Positions 51,801 to 64,000 of a stretch of 64,000 nt of DNA are shown piece by piece (position 1 is the first letter of the stretch; each line of letters opens with the position of its first letter). Origin of the DNA: Motacilla alba alba (Eukaryota; Chordata; Aves; Passeriformes; Motacillidae). The stretch spans positions 53,381,666-53,445,665 of the forward strand of contig NC_052018.1 in assembly GCF_015832195.1 (NCBI RefSeq). The letters are read 5' to 3'. The position numbers were made by a program, and so were the translations under genes. The notes beneath the pieces were generated by a model. It made no database searches, was not told the DNA's origin, and saw nothing but the letters and a program-made list of their open reading frames with translations.

Positions 51801-53861
51801 ACACCCACCAAGGGTCTGTGCCAGGCTGGGAGACGTAGGAGGTTGCTGTGGGTACTGGGGTCCAAAGGGGAAAGGGGGATCTGCTACAAAATTTCACCAT
51901 TGATAATTATTGACCCTGTGAAAAGAAGATACTGAACATCAGCCCTGCCTAGAGTGGAAAAAAACCCCACCATATCTGGGTGGGGTGTTGCTGGTTTGTT
52001 GGGGGTTTTTTTCCCTCTTGGAACACAGCAAAATAGCTTGGTGTTTGTTCACTTCAAAACCATAAATATCCTTTGAAGAAAAGAGATGAAGCACTCTGCT
52101 GTCCTAAATATTTTATCTGGATTTAAGATATCCAAATAGACTACAAATTACTTCATTCTCTAAATGGACATTTAAACAAAATATTGTTATGCAAAATAGT
52201 CAACATTTTCTTATGACAACAATGACTTTTTGATTTTGAGGTGCTTCAGCTGGGAAGGAATTATAAGAGACTGTATCAGGTGAAAATCAGACTGCACTGG
52301 TGACAAACCCCCAGCACTGATCCCAGCTCTACCAATCTGAGCTTGATCAAGCACTGATGTTTCAGCAACTCTTCTGAAGAACAAGGCCATAGCAAATTAG
52401 CAGCAGACTCAGATCATGAGGAAAATCAATGTGACTGTGATTTCATGTTTTTTTTGCACTGCTCTCCTGTCTCCCTGAGGGGTCAGGGAAAGTAGAAAGC
52501 ATGATGTTGTGACAAAATAGTGAGCAAGATAATCAACCATTTGTTTTCAAAAAGCTTGCTAGCTTCATTTCCTCTATATATAATATTTTGCAGGAGACAA
52601 TATTATTCACATATTAAAAATTTTACAATTAAAACTCTCAGATTCCTAAAGGGGATACACTGGCCTTTGAGGTGCTGGGCTACCTATAGAGTCTGAAAAA
52701 TTTATTAACTTGATCTTAACAAATATTTCTCCAGAGGATGTGAGATATATTTTATAGGTGGGGCGTCTCCAGGTGCAGAACTCACTATTGCCTGTCATTA
52801 GTGCTGCAGGTGCTACAGGAAAGAGGAGTGACTGGGCTTTGAATCTAGGAGCTACAGTTATTAGTAAAAGCCAGCCTAGAAAACATGCACAACCAACAAC
52901 TCATCAACTATTTTAATGCAATACATTACTTATTCTCCCCTCCCAAGGAAACATATTTGGAATTACGCAAATGTAATTTGAGAGAGAGGTGGAGAAATCA
53001 CATGTATTCAGTGGTAATCAAAAGACCCATACAGTAAAAAGCTGGTTCTTACAAGCACAAAGCAGTGAAATGTGTGAGTGGTTTCAGTTATTTCAGTGGG
53101 ACATCTTTGTGTTTTGTAAGATTTTGTGTGCAACTCTAACAATTCAGAGCCGACTTTCTTGCTACCTGCTCCTAAGGCTGTAAGGTATTGTGCCAATGCC
53201 AGCAGCTGGGCTTTACCTGCACACATTGTTTTGATCAATGGATAAAGAGCTCCTAAGGCCATTTCTACAGTTCCTCAATTTGCTTGTATTTGGCTCTTCA
53301 CTTTGGTAAGACTGCCAGGAACACCACAAAAGAACATTTAACATGGATGGCAAACACGCACGCAGATTAATAAATGTTTTTGAAATTTGAATCCAACAAA
53401 GCAAATGCACAAACAGACATGGATTTCACACAAGAAAAATCCAGAACAAAACCTGGTTATGTTGCTGAATCCAGAAGCCCAACAGCATGTAGAAGGCAAC
53501 TGCAACTCTGCTCCCATGGCCAACAAGCAGCATGCATTTCTAATAGGCACAGACACACAGACATATACACTGCCAGACACACAAATCAACCTCTATAGAA
53601 ACTCCAGCAAGCCCCAAAGGCCTCATCCTGTTCCCCTTTCTGGTTGATTGATGTATTAGTGGGAAATACACACATGTGTATTTATGCAGTGGGGATCCCT
53701 CCAGCAGCTGAACTTAGGCACAGTCCACCCAGTGGCCTCGGAACCTGCTGCCCCTGGGGTGTGCAAGCAGCTCTGGAGGCCCAGAGCCTCTGTAATGTGC
53801 CTGGAAATAGCCTGCAAATACCTCTGGAGTTCCACCATCCACTTTTATTCCTTCCTGTGCT

Positions 53862-53878
53862 TCTGTGTGTGTGTGTGT
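53862..53878 (+). repeat. (TG)n short microsatellite
   Basis: About eight TG units. It is too short to have clear significance and creates spurious Cys/Val ORFs on the plus strand. Confidence 0.85.
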
Positions 53879-54136
53879 ACAGAAGCCAGTCTTTATCACA
53901 TAACCTAACAAAATCAACCATCTTAGCTGCAAGGAAGGAACTAGAAACGCACTTGTCTGAAATTGCAATTTAAATCAGGAATGCTACCCACTGGTCATTT
54001 GCTATCAGAAGAGTCCCCAGATCTGCTAACACAGAGACTGGTAAATGAGAGTCACTCATCTGTTCTTTCAAATGCTCTGCAGGAGATTTTCCAGTTTGAT
54101 GTGTAAGGCCAAGTGCAGAGAAAAATAACTTGCTGT

Positions 54137-54163
54137 CTCCAAACCATCCTTGATGGTTTGGAG
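54137..54163. repeat. Perfect 12-bp inverted repeat with 3-nt spacer
   Basis: CTCCAAACCATC, spacer CTT, then GATGGTTTGGAG. The two arms are exact reverse complements, and pairing does not extend beyond them. It is not followed by any feature that explains it. Confidence 0.9.
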
Positions 54164-55734
54164 TGAGAGATCACATTGTCATCATGAGCTGCTGGTAACA
54201 AGGGATCCTTTGGGGAGGTGTTCATATTGCAGACTAAGTTTCTAGGAGGATCTTGACTAAGAAAAATTCCTTTTGTTTTGTCGAAGTTTCAATATTGAAG
54301 ATTAGGACAAGCTGCTGAAAAAAATGTATGCACACTATATCAAGAGGAGACAATATCTGACCCCGTTCTTCCCATACAGAAGGAACAGAGATCACAGACC
54401 TCTCCTTACCCTAGCTTCAGTTCTAAATTATAGCATTCTTTACAAAGAGCCTGCCAGGACCTCAGTGTTACCTCTGCCCTGTGGGAGCCTGCAGGTACAA
54501 TCAGCTTGGCCACTCCATCTCTACTGCCAACAATGGGGTGAAGGTCAAGTTGCTCAGCCAAACCTTCGACAGCAAAAGTGACCATGAGTCCTCATGCAGC
54601 CACGGTGTTGGTGGCTCCAGCTGCTCTGGAAGGTGCATACAAACAGGGACCCATGTCTCCCCAGGTGGAAAAGCTCTGCTTATTCCCCAAGAGGGTGGCC
54701 AAAAACCAGCTGTTCTTGGGGGAATGTGACAGAAAAGTAGTCCTGAAAAATTCAGAAGGACGGACACATAGGCAAAGCACAGTCAGGAAACTATATCCAG
54801 GAATATTTATTTACCTTGCTGATGGGTTTAATTATTGTTTTTCAAAAAGTCAGTAAAATGTTCCAGGTTTCAAAAGAAAATAATTTCTAAACCTGTGAAG
54901 ATTTGTAATATTTTTTGAGCTCAGCCCATTTGTTAGATAAATGTGGCCATTAGTTGAGCTGGTTGAAACTTTAAAATGGAAACTTTAAAACAATCCCATA
55001 AATATGAAACTAAACATTATGTCTACAGGAATATATGGACCTTTTATTGCACTTATAAACATAAGGAAAATGTATTTGATATAGCTGGCAGAACAGTAAT
55101 TTCAAAGAGGAATATGCTGAGGGAAACTCAGAAGAGTCAGGACCTGGGAGACAGGTGTGAGTGAGGTTCATATGGAATGGTTACACTACCTTTTGAATCA
55201 AGATACTGCAGGAAATTCAATACACTTTCATATTTTTTTTTTCCAGTGTAAGGTTGTCATGGCTTAGGAATGATATTCTCCAATTTAGTACTCCCAGTAA
55301 AAGAAGCACGTCATGCTTCCCCTCTCTGCTCTACAACTGGAGGCAAAAAAGGCAAAGTTCACAAGCTGAGATGAGAACAATACACTGGAAACAGCAAAGA
55401 GATAAGAGAATAAACAGTAACAACAACAAAATTAATAATAAAAATACACAAAAGAGAGAGTGATTCACATGCAAAAATGCCCACCACAGAGCCTGAGACA
55501 ATAAACAGTACCAGATTCCCCCCTGCCATGATTTTTTTGACCAGAAGGAACCCCTTCTCCTTGGAAGCAGTGGTCCCTTTTCCCTTCCCCTAGAAATGAT
55601 GTAAGGTGTTATAGAATAACCCCAGTGTCCTAGCTATGGTCCTTACTGGCTGCTTAAAAAGAAATAAACCCTGTCCTGGCCAAAATCAGGAAAAAGGTGG
55701 ACACTCCTCCTGTCATTAAAATAGTATGACACTA

Positions 55735-55895
55735 TTAAAAATAGAGTCAGACTAAGCTGTAAGGAGTCCTTCTTGACACAGGTGCATTGAGCTGTGAAAT
55801 AATCTCCCAAGGGAACAGTGGACTCCCAGAATGTTTGAGCCTTGAATAAATAAAGGATTCTATGATACCATCTAGAACAATTCTGACAAAGAAAG
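55735..55895 (+). mobile_element. CR1-like LINE 3' UTR fragment (old, decayed)
   Basis: The plus strand reads GAGCTGTGAAATAATCTCCC, AAGGGAACAGTGGACTCCC and GGATTCTATGATACCATCTA. These resemble the CR1 sense 3' UTR, which has a 'gagctgtggaac-x-tcTcCCaagGGAA-x-tGGTGGa' block followed by a GGATTCTATGA-type stretch. It is diverged, so likely an ancient subfamily copy. Boundaries are approximate and no ORF2 is attached. Confidence 0.5.
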
Positions 55896-56562
55896 GGAGA
55901 GAGGTCATCTATTTCTATGGGTGGTTAGCTGTATTGTCACCCTTCATTTATAGGAATCTACTGTCTCAACACCTAAGTCAGGTGAACAGTATTATATTTA
56001 ACTGTTCCAGAGGTGAACAGAGCATTAAAAGAAGCTGCAGGACTTTCAGGAGCTGTCTTCCTCTGCTAATCCACACTGGTTCTGGTAAGATCAATCAGGT
56101 TTCATACAACCCACCCAAGAAGCACAACACCGAAATGACAGCTGCGCCCTTCCAGTGGCCTTTGTGATGTAAAATTATGGTGTCAGCTTGAACAAACTGT
56201 CCCCAATGTGAGAAAAAAATCTAATCCCTACGATGGCACACATGGATTATTCACAGAAAGACAGAGGCTGAATTGGCTGAAATGTGAACTGCTGTAACAC
56301 GAGTTACAGCATGATAGGTGGGTCTTTGTGTAAAAGCTTTTTCTGCTCCTTCAGTATGTATGGGTGGATAGGAATTATTGCCCAATAAAGCCAAAGGTGA
56401 TCAGCTCATAAGCACTGAAATAATTCTATCCAAAGAAACCTAACTTTCTTAGCCTAACATTTAGGTTACTTATCCTCCAGCACTTGCAGCAATTGCTCCT
56501 AAGTTTACCTGAAAATATGAATCTCTCGTTGCTCAGAGTATTTCACTGACCCCAGAAAGCTG

Positions 56563-56579
56563 TTTTTTTTTTTTTTTTT
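56563..56579 (+). repeat. T17 homopolymer
   Basis: Seventeen uninterrupted T, followed by CTCTTTTTTAAAC. Confidence 0.9.
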
Positions 56580-58319
56580 CTCTTTTTTAAACATTCTTTC
56601 TTCCATGGACAGCTGCTGCTCACACTCCCCCTAAGATGAGTCAATGCAGGTAGAGGACTTTTCAAATCTGCAGAGGCACATCTTGCTGGAATTTTAAATT
56701 AAGAGCCATGTTAAAAAGCAAGGATCATTACCCACAGAATTTTATACTGCTTTACCATCAGTTGAAGTCCACAGATAGAGATAAAATCTGCCTTTTTAAA
56801 AATATAATCTTTCTCTGCTACAAGTTTTTGCACTTCATATAAAAATGATTGTGATGAAAATCCTAACACCCTCACAAAGCAGGTGGTCACCCTTGTGGAT
56901 TGTGGTGGCTCCTGGCTCTAAAATCTCAGAACATTGTAGCGCCTTGTGATTTTATTTTGAGCTTTCCTTTACATTTTCAGGAGCTACATTTTGGGTTCTT
57001 TGACATTTCCTTACAGTTTAACAGAGAGATCTTAGACATGCTCTTAGTATGAAATTTAAATGGCTTAGCAGGTGTGAACAAAAGGTTGTTAGTAAAAGCT
57101 CTTGAGCCCACCAGTTTTTTTGCCAATGTTTGACTCCAGTCAACAGTCTATTGAAGAAACAGGATCCCCCAGTGGTTTCAAAAGAATTGAGGCACATGTA
57201 CACACATTACATTGTGAAAAATAGTAAGTTTTTGCCTGACTTTTTGTGGACTGAACAACAATAACCTGTGGGTGTTTTCAACATTTTATTGAGCAATTCT
57301 GTACCTGCCAGAGTCAGAAAGATCTTTTCATTGATTTTAATAGAAGTTGGAGTAGATTCTTAATAAGAAAGAGTTATGGCTTTCAGTGGGCTGTGGCTTC
57401 ACATAGAAGCACCTTGCTTATAACAGCGTTTCAAGTTACACTCCTGCGAAGAATATTGACGTGAAGTTTTCCAAAGTTTCTTCAACAAAAAGTAATAGCT
57501 CTGTATACACCAGTAAATTATAGAAAATATATCTCCATAAATCTCTTCCCAGCTGTTGGTAAGTGTGATAAGAATCATAATCTTAATGAATACATTTGAA
57601 GTGTTAGCACCATGTATGTATTGAACACTCAACCCCCTGAAAGGTTCCAGTGCTGTGAAGGCAGACAGTTCTATCAATGCTTTGTTCAACCACAGAGAAA
57701 AAAGACACTATTTGAGATGTCTAAGCTCTGTGCTAGTATAGACTCAAAGCTAAAAATAGCCTTGAGACTATAGAGTCTCAAGCAAAAAATTCTCCCATCT
57801 ATTGACAGGTATTAATGCTACCTATCTGTATAAATATATGAAGATACTTGATACTGAAGTGTTTATAAAGCATTTTGAAGATAAAGCAGAATGCAAACGT
57901 TTAATACAGTAGGAGTCCCATTACAAAGAAGCACCTGCCAAAATGAGCCATCCAGGAGATCCTCAGCCAGGGTTACCACTTTTTATTTGACAGCACAGAA
58001 CATGAACTCACTCTTCCAATGGAAATATTTATTGATCTGTGCATGGCATCACACTACAAAATCTATTCAGGCAGGCTCAGTGTTCCAATGGCTAAGCAGA
58101 TATTAAATATATTTGGGTTCTATCTTCAATAGTCAGTTTGAGTGTACTATTTTGCTTGAAGAGACTCAGAGCAGAGAACTTACAACACAACCAGGGCTAC
58201 ATGGAAAATCTATGGCAAAGACATGGTCTTGAGTCCTGATCCCTAAAACCCAGCCTAAATCCTCTCACTACAGTAGAAATTTTTACTCTTTCTTAAAGAT
58301 AAAACATTTTACTCTCTGT

Positions 58320-58341
58320 AAAAAAAAAAAAAAAAAAAAAA
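58320..58341 (+). repeat. A22 homopolymer
   Basis: Twenty-two A followed by an A-rich AG-interrupted tail. It might be the tail of a retroposon on the plus strand, but no body was recognised upstream. Confidence 0.9.
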
Positions 58342-59284
58342 GAAAAGAAAAAAGTCAAACCCAAACTCCCAATTCAACACCCAAACTGTGCAAATTTTAT
58401 TATCTGTCAGGTTTCTATGGATTGTTGGTTTGTTTTGGTTTTTTGTTTTTTGCGGGGGGGAAGAAAAATAATGGGAGGGACCTAAATAAAAAGACATCCT
58501 ACAGCTTTAGGAAAAAGATGGAGTAAAGATTTTGGCAGTAAAAATTACTTGAGATATCTTCAAATTACAGAAAGTGTTTTGAAACATATTTGGCATATCT
58601 TCAATGCATTTTTGACAGCTGGAAACATGCTGGAGAATTTTTTGAATTAATTTCAAATATCACTCTCTCCCTTTGTGATTTCTTGAGTAGAGTGGGCTGT
58701 AATTTATTTTTAAAGAGGCAATGTAGGTTTCTATATGCTGTTAAAGGAATCCAAAATAATCTTTTTGCACCCTGTCACTGTTCAAAGAAAAGGACACTGT
58801 ATTAATTTAAATATATTTGTGAAAGATTGATTCCCCCACTGGAAATTACATAGCTACTTTCACTAATTATTTCTGAAGTTTCACCTATAAGCTGTCAATT
58901 TTCCACAGAAGGGAAGCAAAACAGTTTGACTTTTCCTGACAGCAAAGAGCTCTAATAGAACTATAATGAAAACTGGCATCTCACACTCCTTACCTCCCCA
59001 ATGTCTATACTATCAGAAGAAAGAGCACTAATAACTCCCCTTTATGGGAGCATTAAAAACCACAGTTTAGCCTAAACAGCTGGTAAAAGAAATCAACAAA
59101 ACATTTTGTTTAATAATGGTTACCTTCAATGTTTTTTCATCCTCAATATTTATCTTAAATTACAGATTTGTCTAGCTTTCAAATTGATGATGAATTGGTG
59201 GCACTGAATGTATTTGCTCATTTTCATTGCAACTGAAATACTAGTTGTCACTTTAAAATGCAGACAAACCCAAGCTTGCTCTTG

Positions 59285-59381
59285 TCCTTCCTTCCTTCCT
59301 TCCTTCCTTCCTTCCTTCCTTCCTTCCTTCCTTCCTTCCTTCCTTCCTTCTTGCCATTTTTCTTTTTTTTTTCCTTTTCTT

Positions 59382-59412
<31 letters not shown>

Positions 59413-59421
59413 CCTTTTTTT
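59285..59421 (+). repeat. (CTTC)n microsatellite followed by a T-rich pyrimidine tract
   Basis: About 16 CTTC units from 59285 to 59351, then roughly 65 bp of almost pure T with C interruptions. The whole 137 bp is one pyrimidine strand. The repeating PSFL and KEGR peptides in overlapping ORFs come from this repeat and are not genes. Confidence 0.95.
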
Positions 59422-61861
59422 CATTATTAGTGGGAGCCTTTCTAGAAGGTCCACCGGAAGATAGTCTGTCAAGTACACAATTTTATTCGCCCAATTTTAG
59501 AAGCAGCTTTAGAAAGCTGAAGAACAAACCTAAATGTAATTACTTCCATTCTGTGTATGGAGTTGAATCTAAAAGCAAATTGTTTCTGCAGGAAAAATGT
59601 GTCTCATTAAAGAATAAAGACTTCATATAACATGCAGTTAACACTTGCCAACATATCAGTGAAATTGGTTATAATTTCCTACCTTTTCCAAGGCATTGAT
59701 ATTACCCTACTGCAAGACATTTTGGTTGTCATTATAATTTGCCGTATGAAAACTCAGATGTATTTGCTGCCTCAGTGTTCTGCATGTATGCTCTTGTTCC
59801 AGGTGTCCCTAGCTCTTTCTTAAGGAGAAGCAGTACAAAGGTATCAGTGATTGGTGGACTTCGTTCTTGGAGGCTTTTTTGGGTTTTCTTTTTGGTTTGT
59901 TTGTTTTGTTATTGTGTTGTTTGTTTTTTTTTTTAATTAAATACACAGGCAAAGTGAACATAGATTAAGGAATTTGGAAAAATCTAAGAAGGCTGTAGGA
60001 AAACTAAGATCTGACATACAGAGTTTAAAGGTTCCTTTTATTTGAAGAGGCAGCCAGACTCTTGGGCTGGCACCTGCCAGAGTTTCAGCCTGTGGGAGCA
60101 GAAAGTGCCCAGGGAGTTCTCAGTCTGCCCTCATGACTCCTTATCCCTAGGGATGGTGGACTGAAGGATGTATTTGGTCCAGCTCAGATGAGGTTTGTTT
60201 TCAGGTCATCACAAGCGCAGATAGAAGCTCTTTATTTCATGTTTGTGTCATATGTTTTTTTGTTTACTTAACAGCCAAAAAGATATTTTTGTTTTGGGAG
60301 AGGGTCTCAGTATAATAAAACAGAGAATTGTTTTTAAATTAATGCAGAATCCAGTGCATTTGGTCATTAAAAAATCTGAGAGCACCACATGCGATGTACA
60401 TTTACTTCATAACAAGCAAACATAGGCATCCCCTTCTTTTTCTCTTCCAGTCCTGTTTCACCCTCTCCAAGAGCAGAATGCTGCTTTTTCTGCCCTTCCT
60501 GGTATTACTAGCATAAGTAGGGCTGTCACCAAAAACCCTCTAACGGCCTCACTGGTGGCACTGGTTCCATCCTCTACCTCACCCAAGGGATGGCTGCTGG
60601 CCACCATCTTTTCCAGTCTTACAGAATCATCATTCTTGTGGTGGCCTGTGACGAGCATGTCACACACACTGTGAGACACTAAACCTTCATGAGAGACTCT
60701 TTTGGAAAAACTGCTGGAATACAAATGTGTTCCCTTATCAAATTGGTCAATGAACCTGTCTTCCCTGCCTCCTCCTGGAGGGGAGGAAAGAGCACAGGGG
60801 TTCTTCTTCAAAACAACCTATGAAAATTATTTTTTTTCTTGAAGAACCCATAAGTAGCACTTAATTTTAACATTTTTTCAGCACTTTAACTTTTGTGTGA
60901 GTGTGTGTATTTTAGGCCTATCCTATTAAAATACTCAGTCCAGAAGGTTCTTCATGTGAAGGTCTACCAAATTAAATAAATCTCATTACTTCTCGTGTAA
61001 AATGGTAACTTACTAGGTAGTATACACTGCATCCATTTCTTCTTGTAGGCAGCTTTGCTTTGCAGTATGAAACATATGTTGTGATGCATCCAAGGCCCTT
61101 TGCCCTTCTCCACAAACTTCATGTAAATTACCTAAGATTTCAAATGGTCTGTAAGGAAACATCCTGGGGCTCTCATTTTGGAGTATAAGTCCTTCTGCCA
61201 GCCTTTCATCTTGATTTCAGTTTGTTGCATGTACATTTATTTGACATCCAAGAGCATTTCTGACCCCTGGGCATCTCCTTCAATGTGTTCCTAGCACATG
61301 TTCTCCTGGATGAAGCATACAGAACAGCAGTTGGACCCTTTTCGTGTCCTCCTTTCTTCCCTTCTCCACACTGCCAGAGACCCCTGAGCCAGGGAGCACT
61401 ACAGTATCCTGGACCTTTTGGTACCGAGTATGATGTGAGATTTAACACACATCCAGCAGGAACAGATAGATACATTTTGAAAAATTAAAGCCTGCATCTC
61501 CCTCCATATTTCTCTGAGCAAAGTATCTGTAAGTGTTCTTGTAGAACCATGTCAGCAAATTGTTTCAGGCTTGCCAAGGCTAGAGGATGAAATCTACAAA
61601 GCCATCTAACTAAAGAGCACTTTTAAAAGAATGTATTTTCTTAATTTATTTTTCTGAATTCTGCTCTCTGCTTACCTACAAAATCCACCTATTCAATATG
61701 GCTGAAGATGAGCCTGCCAGGGAAGATTTAATATATCATATGAAAGAAGGTACTTTAAAAAGAGGAAAAAAACATCCAATCCAAAAACTTAAACTCTTCC
61801 TAGAAGAGAAAATAACATGAAGTCATAGCAAGCAGAGTCACAGCAAAAAGCAATGAAAAAC

Positions 61862-61890
61862 ACCAAACCAAACCAAACCAAACCAAACCA
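61862..61890 (+). repeat. (ACCAA)n pentanucleotide repeat
   Basis: Five to six units of ACCAA, fading into A/C-rich sequence. Read directly. Confidence 0.9.
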
Positions 61891-63726
61891 AAAAACAATA
61901 ACAAATCCCAAAACAAGCCAGCCCCAAGCTTAAAAAAATAATGCTAAATAAAATTTGCTGATTTTGGTTTTAACACACAGCTGAGGATACTTCCTAAAAC
62001 TAGCGTAACCAGAGTCCCTTGCCCATCCAAGCCAGCCCTATGATAGGCACTTATCATGAGCTGTTCCCTGGGGCCGTCCTCTTTCCTGGCTTGGACAGGA
62101 GCAAAAAGACAAATCACCTCAAAAGGTAGCTTGGGGTACAACACCCTGTTTTGGGCAGTTATGGTTTTCCCAGAACACTGTATTTCTGAATATAAAAATA
62201 AATTTGAATATACAAAATGTTATTCTCTGTCCCTAGACTATGTATTCTAATCCAGGCCATGGCAAAGAGACAGGAGCACGTGTCCCAGCTTCCATGAGGA
62301 CACCAGCAACAGTAGTGTTATTGGAAGGTGGGTGTGGGAAAGTTAGTTTTGTCATGCCCCTCTGACTACTTAATTTTAAAGTTTCCTTTAAAAGTCACTT
62401 CAGAGTAGCACATTTCAGGAACTGCCATGACAGAAAGCCAGTTGCACATACATGCTGGAGTACGGGCATCCAGATATTCCTCTTTCCTCTCCCTTAAGAC
62501 CTCGGATCTTCTGTGGAGTTAACCAGCCTGCCCGCATACATTGCTGGGGAATCTTTTATAAATTAAACACACCTAAATATATCACTTACCCAAGTTCTTC
62601 CTGCTTTGTTTCATGTTGTTTTAAAGCTCACTGACCCTTAAAGACTTGGAGACACCTTTTAAGAATAGAAGGGAGCAGGCTTTTTCACCTCCTCATCACC
62701 AGAGAGAAGCACTGAAAGGAGCAACAGATGCTGTTGTTTCACTTTGGAATTAAGTCACTGTCATCCTGCTTAAAACATTCAGCAGATTTTGAATCTCAAC
62801 CAGCAAGAAGCTTGATTTCAGAGGTGCCAGCTGACCTCAGATGAAGGTGGGAGGTGTTGGTTCAGCTATTTAGTGTAAATTTGAAACTACCTGTTGAAAT
62901 TGTTTCTGCTGAAAAGTTGAAATGTGTTACAGAGATAATAGCATGTTCCATCCATGCTTGGTTTGTTTCAGCCTGTGCTGAATGAAAGAGTATCAGTGAC
63001 AAGAATTAAAAGAAACCAAACCAAAACAACAAAATTGAGCAACATATACAATGTTTTTCTCTAGATCACAGTAAATTTACAAAGGCCCCTGGAAGAAGAG
63101 GAAGAGTGATCAGGTAAGAATATAAAACCCAGTTGGAAAAGCACAGAGGCTTGAAAAGAGTATCTGTCTTCCTTAAACATTTGTGAGCCTGTGACAAGTT
63201 CAGAATAGGCACCTCCTGGCAAACTCAAAGTGATGAGCAATATCAGGACATCATGGTACTGTGAGGTGTCTTTGCACGACCATGCAGGTGTGTTATTTAA
63301 AGTCTTAAAAGTGAAGGCGAGGAAAATGCAGACTTGTATGTGTATATCAACAAAATAATTGTCACATTCTAGTCACTGTTTTTCCTAGGATTATCTGATA
63401 ATTGAATTTTTATTTTGCCATGCTGGACTGTAAACTCAGACTAACTTGCAGGGCATGTGCCCCTCCCCAATCCAATTTTTGTAATTTTTCCCAAGTGCCA
63501 AATCATGTGGCATTCTGAAGGCATTCATTTATCAAGTCAGCTTCTCTTTTCAAGACACTCAGAATTCTTCTCACTCTCTGAAATCTTCCTTTACTGTGGC
63601 TCCCTGGAGGACACAGTAAAGCACCTGCCTCTCGGAGTACCCTCCCAAAAAATGCTCTTCCCTCTCAACCCCCATTTCTGATAATGCTTGACTCAGTAAA
63701 ATTTTTCTTCTTCTAAGAAATGAAAT

Positions 63727-63746
63727 ATATATATATATGTATATAA
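63727..63746 (+). repeat. Short TA repeat
   Basis: TA units with one GTA interruption. Low complexity near the right edge of the window. Confidence 0.85.
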
Positions 63747-64000
63747 AATTGTGCTAAAAACAAGCATCAAAAAGAAGCCTGCAGTGTAGCATTTGGCTGT
63801 CACTTAGCAGTGAGGTAGGGGCTGAGACCACCCTTGTGAAATCTCACCTGAGCTATAACTTCCTGTCACATTTGCTTTGCTTCTCATTTGTTGCTTGTCC
63901 TCAGAACCAAGATGAATGACCATGTTCAATGTTGCAGCACAGTTCCCCTTTTCTTTATTGGCATCAACCAATATGGTATCACAAAAACTGCACCTTGTGG

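Larger units (their letters stand above)
51801..64000. other. Intergenic region upstream of THEMIS
   Basis: 12.2 kb with no supportable gene. In mammals PTPRK lies next to THEMIS on this side, in the same orientation. I looked for the conserved end of its tyrosine-phosphatase domain on the minus strand and did not see it, so its 3' end is probably beyond the window. The region contains a CR1-like fragment (55735-55895), a perfect short hairpin (54137-54163), a CTTC microsatellite with a T-rich tail (59285-59421), and several homopolymers. ORFs such as those at 54481-54856 and 59208-59630 are chance or repeat-derived. Confidence 0.75.

Noticed and set aside
54481..54856. Overlapping 82- and 92-codon plus-strand ORFs in a GC-richer patch
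   Set aside because: Considered as a processed pseudogene, but no parent gene could be recognised in any frame, and there is no poly-A tail.
59208..59630. 140-codon ORF with PSFL repeats
   Set aside because: Translation of the CTTC microsatellite and poly-T tract.
1..64000. tRNA, rRNA, snRNA or microRNA genes
   Set aside because: No B-box-type GGTTCRANYCC with a cloverleaf, no long pre-miRNA-sized hairpin and no recognisable structured RNA were seen by eye. Short snoRNAs in the introns cannot be excluded without a covariance-model search.

Overview
This is vertebrate, most likely bird, nuclear DNA: AT-rich and intron-dominated. It contains CR1 LINE fragments of the avian/reptilian type and an avian-type endogenous-retrovirus (ERV) LTR-like remnant. 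There is no bacterial-style gene packing. Almost every short ORF is chance. The exact species cannot be told from the sequence.

Only one gene is firmly supported. It is THEMIS (thymocyte-expressed molecule involved in selection), on the minus strand. Four coding exons can be placed exactly, with GT-AG splice sites and unbroken phase: exon 1 (51570-51480, Met start in a strong Kozak context), exon 2 (37720-37562), exon 3 (29759-29301) and exon 4 (26614-25572). Together they encode 584 residues. These cover both CABIT modules, their core cysteines (C152 and C413), a basic motif, a tandem tyrosine pair and the proline-rich GRB2-binding motif. Human THEMIS, as I remember it, is about 641 residues, so roughly 55 C-terminal residues are missing from these four exons. 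A plausible terminal exon with a stop codon and two AATAAA signals lies at the left edge (571-453). If it is real, the gene spans nearly 51 kb of the window.

Layout: 1-452 is the possible 3' UTR and downstream flank. 453-571 is the candidate last exon. 572-25571 is presumptive intron 4, with an ERV LTR-like remnant near 24.6-24.9 kb and weak candidates for exon 5. 25572-51570 is the confirmed gene body, including an internally deleted CR1 in intron 1. 51571-64000 is the THEMIS promoter side and upstream intergenic DNA, with a second CR1-like fragment and several simple repeats.

No RNA gene, CRISPR array or prokaryotic-type mobile element was seen. I found no convincing novel system. The points most worth checking are the 3' end of THEMIS, a possible alternative first exon, and a few intronic sequence oddities.
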